Of a stretch of DNA of 6,256 bases, positions 1 to 4,815 are shown piece by piece. Position 1 is the first letter of the stretch. Each line of letters opens with the position of its first letter. The translations under genes were made by a program, and so were the position numbers. The DNA comes from Rickettsiales bacterium UBA1997 (GTDB lineage: Bacteria > Pseudomonadota > Alphaproteobacteria > Rickettsiales > UBA1997): assembly GCA_002335845.1 (NCBI GenBank), contig DDCV01000014.1:1-6256 (forward strand), written 5' to 3'. Under the pieces are notes generated by a model, which saw only the letters and a list, made by a program, of their open reading frames with translations, made no database searches and was not told the origin of the DNA.

Positions 1-841
1 CTGATGATCTGCTTAGCTGCGATAAAGCTAAAGGCCGTATGGAATTACTAGGAGTAGATTGCGATGACCCACTCTCTATTTTATCAGGGGCGCGATTATT
101 TTTAACTTCTTTTTTAATATAATTAAAAGGATTTAGGTCAGGGCCTTTTTTTAGCTCTCCATATTGATGTCGCCCGCTAAATTTATTTTTTTCTTGAGTC
201 TGACGCAGCTCATGATTGCTAAAGCTGCTTCTACCACTACCTTTTAACTTATTAAGTTGCTTTTCTATTTCTAACTTATTAAGTTCCTTTTCTATTTCGC
301 CCTTAAATTCTTCTTGAATTGCTTCAATCTTTTGTAAATCATTTTTTTTGCCGGGCCTTTCACGTTCCTTATTTATCTTTTTTTCCAATTGCGCAAGGGC
401 GCCTTTGGTTGATTTTTGGATTTCTTTAATTCCAGCTCGATGGACGGTTATCGATCCTCTTTCACCATCTCTTGAAGTTGCTTTATTTAGCTCGCAATAT
501 TTATCAATCTCTTGTGCGCATTCTTTAACCTGTTTAATATCTAAGGATTTAAAGTCTTGCTGCCATTGCGGCATTGATTTTGACTCTTTTTTTGCAGTTT
601 GCTTTGTTGATTTGTCATCTGTTTTTCTAGGCTTGTCTTGGTCTAAGCTCGCCTGACTTGAGCCTCTTTTAGATAATGTGCCATTAGAGGCAAAGCCAAT
701 ATTTCTTCTATCTGTATTTGCTACAGGCTTTTTAGCAAGGCTTTGCGCCTCCTCTTCTGCGATAAAAACTTTAAAAGTTTCTGTTACTAATTTTTTAGTA
801 AAATCTGCTATTGCTGTTACACCTTTAACGAATTCGAACAT
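1..841 (-). CDS. Hypothetical charged, coiled-coil-like protein, C-terminus cut by window edge
   Basis: I do not recognise this protein. The frame is open from the ATG at 839-841 to the left edge (280 codons, no stop), so the true C-terminus lies outside. It starts MFEFVKGVTAIADFTKKLV, an amphipathic N-terminal stretch with no convincing signal peptide or membrane segment. Residues about 40-90 are polar, rich in Lys/Ser/Asp/Gln and probably disordered. Residues about 140-200 are Lys/Glu/Leu-rich with coiled-coil character and include two tandem nonapeptides, EIEKELNKL and EIEKQLNKL. The remainder is again polar, with Asn/Ser/Pro-rich stretches. The start is supported by an AAGGA Shine-Dalgarno 6 bases upstream and by a near-consensus promoter. 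It is separated from cmk by 94 bases and seems to be its own transcription unit. A secreted or host-directed protein is conceivable in a Rickettsiales-like organism, but nothing in the sequence shows that. The reading frame is solid; the function is unknown. Confidence 0.8.
   Translation of the reverse strand, partial: MFEFVKGVTAIADFTKKLVTETFKVFIAEEEAQSLAKKPVANTDRRNIGFASNGTLSKRGSSQASLDQDKPRKTDDKSTKQTAKKESKSMPQWQQDFKSLDIKQVKECAQEIDKYCELNKATSRDGERGSITVHRAGIKEIQKSTKGALAQLEKKINKERERPGKKNDLQKIEAIQEEFKGEIEKELNKLEIEKQLNKLKGSGRSSFSNHELRQTQEKNKFSGRHQYGELKKGPDLNPFNYIKKEVKNNRAPDKIESGSSQSTPSNSIRPLALSQLSRSS
245..298 (-). repeat. Two tandem copies of a 27-bp in-frame repeat
   Basis: The units 245-271 and 272-298 are identical except at one position (G versus C on the plus strand, at 259/286). 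Because 27 is a multiple of three, the copies encode EIEKQLNKL and EIEKELNKL head to tail without breaking the frame. This looks like a recent in-frame duplication extending a charged helical segment of the left-edge hypothetical protein. Confidence 0.9.
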
Positions 842-847
842 AATTCA

Positions 848-852
848 TCCTT
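848..852 (-). promoter_or_regulatory. Shine-Dalgarno AAGGA of the left-edge hypothetical gene
   Basis: On the minus strand AAGGA ends 6 bases before the ATG at 839-841, an ideal spacing. It fixes the start of this gene. An overlapping ATG just upstream is in another frame. This is the only well-spaced Shine-Dalgarno I can find before a gene in the window. Confidence 0.7.
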
Positions 853-885
853 AATCAATAATTAAAGTTTATTTTTTGTTAGAAT

Positions 886-914
886 ATTGTATCGTAAAAA
901 CACATCTTTGTCAA
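886..914 (-). promoter_or_regulatory. Near-consensus sigma-70 promoter for the left-edge hypothetical gene
   Basis: Read on the minus strand, there is a perfect TTGACA -35 box (909-914), a 17-base spacer and a TACAAT -10 box (886-891, one mismatch to TATAAT). Transcription would start near 879, giving a leader of roughly 38 bases that contains the AAGGA ribosome binding site. It lies wholly in the cmk-to-hypothetical intergenic gap, so the hypothetical gene probably has an independent, strong housekeeping promoter. Confidence 0.75.
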
Positions 915-935
915 ATAAATAATGTATTTAAATAA

Positions 936-1583
936 TTATCTTGTTGAAATATTTTGAATTGCACAAGCAACGGTTTGTTTAGCGTTTAGTTGGCTATTGT
1001 CAATTATCATGGCATCTGGCGCTATTTTTAAAGGCGCTTCTTTTCTGTTGATATCATTGTGATCGCGATCTTTTAGCTGCTGTAATATTTTGTCATATTC
1101 GACATTATCGCCTTTTTTCTGAAGTTGGTCATAGCGTCTTTTTGCTCTTATTTCGACATCGGCTTTAATATAAAATTTATAATCAGCATCTGGGCAAATC
1201 ACAGTAGTAATGTCTCTGCCGTCAATAACGCAGCCATTGTGGGTTTTTTGAGAATTTTTGGCAAAATCTTGCTGCCAAGAAAGCAGAGCTTTTCTTAATT
1301 TGGGTTCCTTGGCGGTGATTGAAGCAATCTGACCAACTTCTTCATCAAATAAAGCTTCATTTTCTAGCTCATTTTCATCAAGATCGGCAATAATTTTATC
1401 AATATGATTTATAAAATTGTTGGGATCGATATTTTGCTTAATTATTTTTAAGGCAACAGCGCGATATAAAGCTCCGCTATTTAAATAAGGCACGTTAAAA
1501 TGCTTGGCAAGACCCTTGGCTAAAGTTCCTTTGCCCGAGGCCGAAGGGCCATCAATGGCGATAATTAAGCTTTGTTTTGTCAT
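936..1583 (-). CDS. cmk: (d)CMP kinase (cytidylate kinase)
   Basis: Cmk transfers the gamma-phosphate of ATP to CMP or dCMP in the cytosol, feeding CDP/dCDP into RNA, DNA and phospholipid precursor synthesis. The 215-residue protein has the usual length. Residues 12-20, GPSASGKGT, are the P-loop. The NSGALYRA segment (35-42) matches the conserved nucleoside-monophosphate-binding region (usually DTGALYRA). DGRDI (121-125) followed by T-V-I-C-P-D-A is the family signature, and the C-terminal R-D-x-x-D-x-x-R / APL / DAMIIDNS blocks are present. The ATG overlaps the hisF stop by four bases (ATGA), with no Shine-Dalgarno of its own visible, so translation is probably coupled to hisF. In many bacteria cmk is followed by rpsA; here the next gene is an unrelated hypothetical with its own promoter. 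No clear intrinsic terminator follows the stop. Confidence 0.96.
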   Translation of the reverse strand: MTKQSLIIAIDGPSASGKGTLAKGLAKHFNVPYLNSGALYRAVALKIIKQNIDPNNFINHIDKIIADLDENELENEALFDEEVGQIASITAKEPKLRKALLSWQQDFAKNSQKTHNGCVIDGRDITTVICPDADYKFYIKADVEIRAKRRYDQLQKKGDNVEYDKILQQLKDRDHNDINRKEAPLKIAPDAMIIDNSQLNAKQTVACAIQNISTR

Positions 1584-2332
1584 CTAATTGCTAAATTTTG
1601 ATTTTTCATAAACTCTTTGGCTTCCTTGATTGAATATTCTTTAAAATGAAATATCGAAGCTGCCAAAACAGCGCTGGCACCGGCCCTTATGCCATCGCAT
1701 AAATGATCTAAATTACCAACTCCGCCTGAAGCGATAACGGGAATTGTTAGTTTTTCACTAATTTTCGCGGTTAAATCAAGATCAAAACCTTGCTTGGTGC
1801 CATCGCGATCCATTGAAGTAAGAAGAATTTCGCCAGCACCAAGCTCTTGCACTTGCATTGCCCAATTTATGGCATCAATACCAGTGCTTTTAGTGCCACC
1901 ATGGGTAAAAATCTCATAATTGCCGTGATTGTTTTTTTTAGCGTCAATTGCCACCACAACACATTGGGAGCCAAATTTATTGGCTGCTTCTTTAATGATT
2001 TGTGGGTTTTTGATAGCGGCGCTATTTATCGACACCTTGTCAGCACCACTTTGCAAAAGATTAGAAAAATCATTAATGGCTCTGATACCACCACCAACAG
2101 TAAAGGGGATGAAACAAGTTTGCGCAACTTTTTTTACAACCTCAATAATAATATCTCTTTTTTCAATTGAAGCAGTAATATCAAGAAAGCATAATTCATC
2201 GGCGCCTTCTTCATAATAAAATTTAGCTTGAGATACTGGATCACCAGCATCAACTAGGCTTCCGAAATTTACCCCCTTAACGACGCGACCATCTTTAACA
2301 TCTAGGCAAGGAATAATGCGATTTTTTAGCAT
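1580..2332 (-). CDS. hisF: Imidazole glycerol phosphate synthase subunit HisF (cyclase)
   Basis: HisF is the cyclase half of imidazole glycerol phosphate synthase. Using ammonia channelled from the glutaminase HisH, it converts PRFAR into imidazole glycerol phosphate and AICAR, joining histidine and purine metabolism. The 250 residues are full length for the (beta/alpha)8 barrel. It begins [20 protein letters not shown] with catalytic Asp11; the second catalytic acid, Asp130, is in VVVAID. Phosphate-binding segments TVGGGI (78-83) and IASGGVG (200-206) are intact, as is TSMDRDGT (172-179). hisH and hisA are not in the window. The gene lies 15 bases after the cytochrome b561 gene and overlaps cmk by 4 bases. 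No Shine-Dalgarno is visible; a possible promoter sits so close that transcripts could be nearly leaderless. Confidence 0.97.
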   Translation of the reverse strand: MLKNRIIPCLDVKDGRVVKGVNFGSLVDAGDPVSQAKFYYEEGADELCFLDITASIEKRDIIIEVVKKVAQTCFIPFTVGGGIRAINDFSNLLQSGADKVSINSAAIKNPQIIKEAANKFGSQCVVVAIDAKKNNHGNYEIFTHGGTKSTGIDAINWAMQVQELGAGEILLTSMDRDGTKQGFDLDLTAKISEKLTIPVIASGGVGNLDHLCDGIRAGASAVLAASIFHFKEYSIKEAKEFMKNQNLAIR

Positions 2333-2337
2333 TTATA

Positions 2338-2365
2338 ATAATATAAATTATAGCATTTTTGTCAA
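2338..2365 (-). promoter_or_regulatory. Possible promoter for hisF-cmk giving a near-leaderless mRNA
   Basis: On the minus strand TTGACA (2360-2365) is followed by a 16-base spacer and TATTAT (2338-2343). Transcription would begin at or within a couple of bases of the hisF ATG at 2330-2332, which agrees with the lack of a Shine-Dalgarno. The boxes overlap the last codons of the cytochrome b561 gene, and AT-rich sequence yields such matches by chance, so this is only a candidate. Confidence 0.35.
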
Positions 2366-2890
2366 AACATCATTTTCCTTTTTATCAAAAAAACGATGCT
2401 TAAATGCAGCTGCTATGTGAATAAGCAAAGCTGCTATTAGGAAATAACCTAAATATTTATGACAAGAACCATAAAATGAGGCAGCTTCATAATTTTTTTC
2501 AACTAAAAATGGCAGCTTTAAGCCAAAAAGCTTTACTGGGTAGCCGTAGGAATTGGACATTAAATAGCCAGAAAGTGGCATTAAAAACATTAAAACATAA
2601 AGCTTATAATGCATAATAGTGGCGCAGATTTTTTGCCATTTGGGCAAAGCATTTGGTAGCTTTGGCGCTTTATGAACAAAGCGATTAATGACTCTGGCAA
2701 AAAATAATAAAAGAACCACAACGCCAAATGATTTATGAAGATCATATATTGTGCCACGATAGGGAGCATCTTTTGCTAAAAACTCATCCATATAAATTCC
2801 AACCGCGAGTAGCGAAATTATAAGGAGAGCCATTGACCAATGAAAAATTCGTGAAGAAATATGATATTTAGCTATATTTTGATTTTGCAT
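2348..2890 (-). CDS. Cytochrome b561 family di-heme membrane protein
   Basis: This is a four-helix inner-membrane b-type cytochrome of the bacterial CybB/YodB type (Ni-hydrogenase cytochrome-b-like family). Members shuttle electrons through the membrane, and E. coli CybB is a superoxide:ubiquinone oxidoreductase. The 180 residues hold four hydrophobic segments at about 19-35, 54-73, 93-112 and 147-164. Likely heme ligands are His17 (in RIFHW), His53 (in DLHKSFG), His145 (in CHKYLGY) and His159 (in LLIHIAAAFKHR). The 14-residue gap between the last two fits the family pattern. No soluble substrate domain is fused, so the donor cannot be deduced. It lies 12 bases after rnd and 15 before hisF in the same run, with no obvious Shine-Dalgarno, so it is probably co-transcribed. 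I leave the symbol blank because paralogues (cybB, yodB, yceJ types) cannot be separated by eye. Confidence 0.93.
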   Translation of the reverse strand: MQNQNIAKYHISSRIFHWSMALLIISLLAVGIYMDEFLAKDAPYRGTIYDLHKSFGVVVLLLFFARVINRFVHKAPKLPNALPKWQKICATIMHYKLYVLMFLMPLSGYLMSNSYGYPVKLFGLKLPFLVEKNYEAASFYGSCHKYLGYFLIAALLIHIAAAFKHRFFDKKENDVLTKML

Positions 2891-2902
2891 AATTAATTTA
2901 TT

Positions 2903-3514
2903 TTAGTGAGAGAAAATATCTACCTTGCCAAAGCCAATGAGATCCATTTTTACTCTAGTTGGCAAGAAGTCGATAGTTTTTTGGAATATTTTTTGACGCT
3001 TTTCACGAATTAGCATTTCCAGCAAAATATCTCTTAATCGATGCAAATATAAAACATCATTGGCAGCATATTCACGCTGTTTTTGCGTGATTAAGGCGTT
3101 GCCCCAATCAGAAGATTGCTGTTTTTTTGAAAGCTCTACTTTCAATAATTCATCACATAAAGATTTTAGGCCGTGAGCGTCGGTATAGGTTCTAACTAGT
3201 TTTGAAGCAATTTTTGTACAAAAAACATTATTCACATCAATGCTTAAATAATAGCCAATTGCCGCCATATCAAAGCGAGCATAGTGAAATATTTTTTCAA
3301 TATTAGCGTCGGACATTAATTTTTTTAGATTTGGCGCATCATAGTTTTTGTTAATTAAGTGCACCAAATGCGCGTCGCCATTGCCAGCACTTAACTGCAC
3401 CAAACATAAGCGATCTCTAGTTATTTTTAAACCCATAGTTTCGCTATCTACAGCTACCGATCCTGAAAATTGGACATCATTTGGTAGATCATTTTGATGA
3501 AGATAGATAGTCAT
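2903..3514 (-). CDS. rnd: Ribonuclease D (short form, 3'-5' exoribonuclease)
   Basis: This is a DEDDy-type 3'-5' exonuclease that trims 3' ends of structured RNAs such as tRNA precursors. Catalytic motifs are all visible: Exo I D23-x-E25 in AVDSETMGL, Exo II with Asp82 in HYARFD, and Exo III Y149-x3-D153 in YAANDVLYL. The protein has 203 residues, about half of E. coli RNase D, because the C-terminal HRDC domains are absent. Short forms of this length are common in alphaproteobacteria, so I do not regard it as truncated. Its ATG shares one base with the hisI stop (TAATG), and no Shine-Dalgarno precedes it, so translation probably depends on termination-reinitiation from hisI. The cytochrome b561 gene follows 12 bases later. 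Activity on tRNA is inferred from the family. Confidence 0.94.
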   Translation of the reverse strand: MTIYLHQNDLPNDVQFSGSVAVDSETMGLKITRDRLCLVQLSAGNGDAHLVHLINKNYDAPNLKKLMSDANIEKIFHYARFDMAAIGYYLSIDVNNVFCTKIASKLVRTYTDAHGLKSLCDELLKVELSKKQQSSDWGNALITQKQREYAANDVLYLHRLRDILLEMLIREKRQKIFQKTIDFLPTRVKMDLIGFGKVDIFSH

Positions 3515-3876
3515 TATTTAATTGGTTTTTCAGTTATAATTATTTCGCCATCTTTCACTAAATTATAAAAACAATTTTTGCGATTAGTGTGGCAAGCCGC
3601 TCCCTTTTGATCGATTAATAGCAAAATACAATCTTGATCGCAATCAAGGCGAAATTCAACTAATTTTTGCGTATGTCCTGAAGTTTCGCCCTTGAGCCAT
3701 AAATTTTGACGCGATCTTGAATAATAATGAACTTGCTTAGTCTTCAAAGTTTTTAAAATTGCCTCTTCATTCATCCACGCCATCATCAATACTTCCTTAC
3801 TATCATATTGTTGCGTGATAACAGGAATTAAACCATCTTGGTTAAAAATTATTTTATCCAAAAAATATTTTGTCAT
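3514..3876 (-). CDS. hisI: Phosphoribosyl-AMP cyclohydrolase HisI
   Basis: HisI hydrolyses phosphoribosyl-AMP to ProFAR, the third step of histidine synthesis, in the cytosol. The 120-residue protein is the single-domain form without the HisE pyrophosphohydrolase domain. VLMMAWMNEEA (29-39) and SRSRQNLWLKGETSGHTQ (53-70) are family signatures. The Mg-binding acidic triad D78-x-D80-x-D82 (LDCDQD) and the three zinc-ligand cysteines C79, C95 and C102 are present, so the enzyme should be active. It is the first gene of the minus-strand run hisI-rnd-cytochrome b561-hisF-cmk and overlaps rnd by one base. No Shine-Dalgarno precedes the ATG; a TATAAT lies only 11 bases upstream. The plus-strand RNA gene diverges from it, with its -35 box about 28 bases away. 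Confidence 0.96.
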   Translation of the reverse strand: MTKYFLDKIIFNQDGLIPVITQQYDSKEVLMMAWMNEEAILKTLKTKQVHYYSRSRQNLWLKGETSGHTQKLVEFRLDCDQDCILLLIDQKGAACHTNRKNCFYNLVKDGEIIITEKPIK

Positions 3877-3887
3877 ATTCTAAGATT

Positions 3888-3916
3888 ATTATATTAAATT
3901 TTATTGACAATAATCA
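3888..3916 (-). promoter_or_regulatory. Possible hisI promoter overlapping the divergent RNA promoter
   Basis: On the minus strand a perfect TATAAT (3888-3893) stands just upstream of hisI. At 17 bases spacing the -35 position (3911-3916) reads TGATTA, a poor match, so the call rests on the -10 box. Transcription would begin near 3881, about five bases before the ATG. The -35 position lies inside the spacer of the plus-strand RNA promoter, so the two promoters would compete for polymerase. Confidence 0.35.
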
Positions 3917-3932
3917 GATTTAGCTATATTAT
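3904..3932 (+). promoter_or_regulatory. Strong sigma-70 promoter for the structured RNA
   Basis: TTGACA (3904-3909, perfect), 17-base spacer, TATTAT (3927-3932, one mismatch). The expected start, 6-7 bases past the -10 box, falls at G3938/G3939, exactly where the terminal stem of the downstream RNA begins. No open reading frame with a ribosome binding site follows on this strand, which points to a non-coding transcript. Confidence 0.75.
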
Positions 3933-3937
3933 TTATT

Positions 3938-4028
3938 GGTGGCTAGTAAGCGCTAGGCTAAAGTGTGGCGTCCGAAGGGATCAGCAGCCTAACAGAAGTT
4001 AGGAAACTCACTCTAGGGACTAGCCTCC
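3938..4028 (+). ncRNA. Structured small RNA, possible SRP RNA (4.5S, ffs)
   Basis: A roughly 91-nt RNA is inferred from a strong promoter and from paired ends: GGUGGCUAGU (3938-3947) pairs with ACUAGCCUCC (4019-4028), all ten positions except one U-U. Inside, CUAG (3953-3956) can pair with CUAG (4013-4016) and AGUG (3962-3965) with CACU (4009-4012), giving a long irregular hairpin. The apex is UCC-GAAG-GGA (3971-3980) followed by AGCAGCC (3983-3989). Length, rod-like fold, and AGCAGCC beside a UCC/GGA-closed tetraloop resemble domain IV of the small bacterial SRP RNA, which binds Ffh and helps target membrane proteins. Against it, the 5' strand reads GUGUGGCG where GUCAGG is expected, two extra bases sit on each side, and GAAG is not a GNRA loop. 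No intrinsic terminator follows. I am fairly sure an RNA gene is here and unsure of its identity. Confidence 0.6.
3988..4003 (+). other. Perfect 6-bp hairpin inside the structured RNA
   Basis: CCUAAC and GUUAGG flank an AGAA loop, a perfect local stem. It competes with pairing of GUUAGG to CUAA at 3958-3961 that the long-hairpin fold would prefer. It also reads as a hairpin on the minus strand, but no T-run follows on either strand, so it is not an intrinsic terminator. Confidence 0.5.
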
Positions 4029-4813
4029 TCCTCGATCTTATAGTCTATTAAAAGTATTTTTGTATCTTTCTGACATTTAGAAGTTTCGCCAAGAATTTTA
4101 AAACCGTAGGATTTATAATTGCCATTTTTATTATAAACAAAGGGTTTTAAAATTTTGGCATAACTTGTTTCAACTCCTCCCAAACTGTTAGTTTCAAAAA
4201 CATATTTTCTAAAAGCAGTTGCAAAACAATCTGCAAACTGTAACCCGGCCATTTTGTTGTGAGGGATTGATTTGATATGGTTTTCATCTATTTTAAAAAT
4301 ATCCCAATCTATTTTAGAGTGATTCTTTGTCTTTAAGTGGTATAGGTAGCAAATAAAATCCTTAACTTTTGACTGCCTTCTATTAGAAAAAATTATTTTA
4401 GGGAATCCGCTATTTTCTGATTTATAATCCTTTATTAGCCAAGATATTCTTTCCAATAATAGCCTTGCTGTATACCAATAAAATATGTTCTTATCTTTCC
4501 TATAGTTGGCTCTAGTTTGTTCTGGAATATTATCCTTGTTAATGACAACATTAATTGCTCTGACTGGCAGCTTATTATCGACAATATAATTACAAATAAA
4601 TTTTCTTTGTTCGTGCTTTAAGTCACTAAAATGAATTGATCTGAGAGGATTTTTTTTATTTCTAGATATTTTATTGATTATTGTATTTCTATGAACAACT
4701 AACGAAAGATCGCTTTCTTTTTTGACTACCACGCAAGACATTCCAAACCATCTAGAGCTTTTTTCAGAAAATCCTTCGTCTCCAGATTCATCTATATAAA
4801 TTATAAAAGACAT
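4013..4813 (-). CDS. DUF3800 domain protein
   Basis: This 266-residue protein belongs to the DUF3800 family, whose biochemical role I cannot state with confidence. Family hallmarks are the N-terminal FIIYIDESGDEGF (residues 3-15, acids D8, E9, D12), HFSDLKHEQRK (61-71), and near the C-terminus GLQFADCFATA (190-200, D195). The spread acidic residues resemble an RNase H-like metal site, so a nuclease-type activity is plausible but inferred. DUF3800 genes are often accessory and patchily distributed, and some occur near defence or mobile genes. The gene starts two bases after the lepA stop, so it is almost certainly read through from lepA; AAGG abuts the ATG with no spacing. Its last codons (EEASP-stop) lie antisense to the 3' arm of the plus-strand RNA. 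No signal peptide or membrane helix. It is convergent with the RNA and not part of the hisI run. Confidence 0.85.
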   Translation of the reverse strand: MSFIIYIDESGDEGFSEKSSRWFGMSCVVVKKESDLSLVVHRNTIINKISRNKKNPLRSIHFSDLKHEQRKFICNYIVDNKLPVRAINVVINKDNIPEQTRANYRKDKNIFYWYTARLLLERISWLIKDYKSENSGFPKIIFSNRRQSKVKDFICYLYHLKTKNHSKIDWDIFKIDENHIKSIPHNKMAGLQFADCFATAFRKYVFETNSLGGVETSYAKILKPFVYNKNGNYKSYGFKILGETSKCQKDTKILLIDYKIEEEASP

Positions 4814-4815
4814 CC

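Noticed and set aside
348..656. 102-codon open frame on the plus strand
   Set aside because: It is antisense to the long continuous minus-strand frame that has a promoter and Shine-Dalgarno. Its Phe/Ser/Leu/Cys-rich product is typical of the complement of Lys/Glu-rich coding sequence.
1847..2216. Two overlapping plus-strand open frames inside hisF
   Set aside because: Both are antisense to a full-length, motif-complete hisF, show no family features and have no promoter or ribosome site.
2903..3514. RNase D as a truncated pseudogene because it is half the E. coli length
   Set aside because: All DEDDy catalytic residues are intact and short HRDC-less forms are normal in alphaproteobacteria.
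3988..4003. CCTAAC-loop-GTTAGG as an intrinsic terminator for lepA-DUF3800 or the RNA
   Set aside because: No T-run follows the stem on either strand, and it lies inside the structured RNA.
3938..4028. tmRNA, RNase P RNA, 5S rRNA or tRNA as the identity of the structured RNA
   Set aside because: None of their conserved sequences (for example T-loop GGTTCGAATCC or the RNase P GAGGAAAGTCC core) is present, and the length fits none of the larger RNAs.
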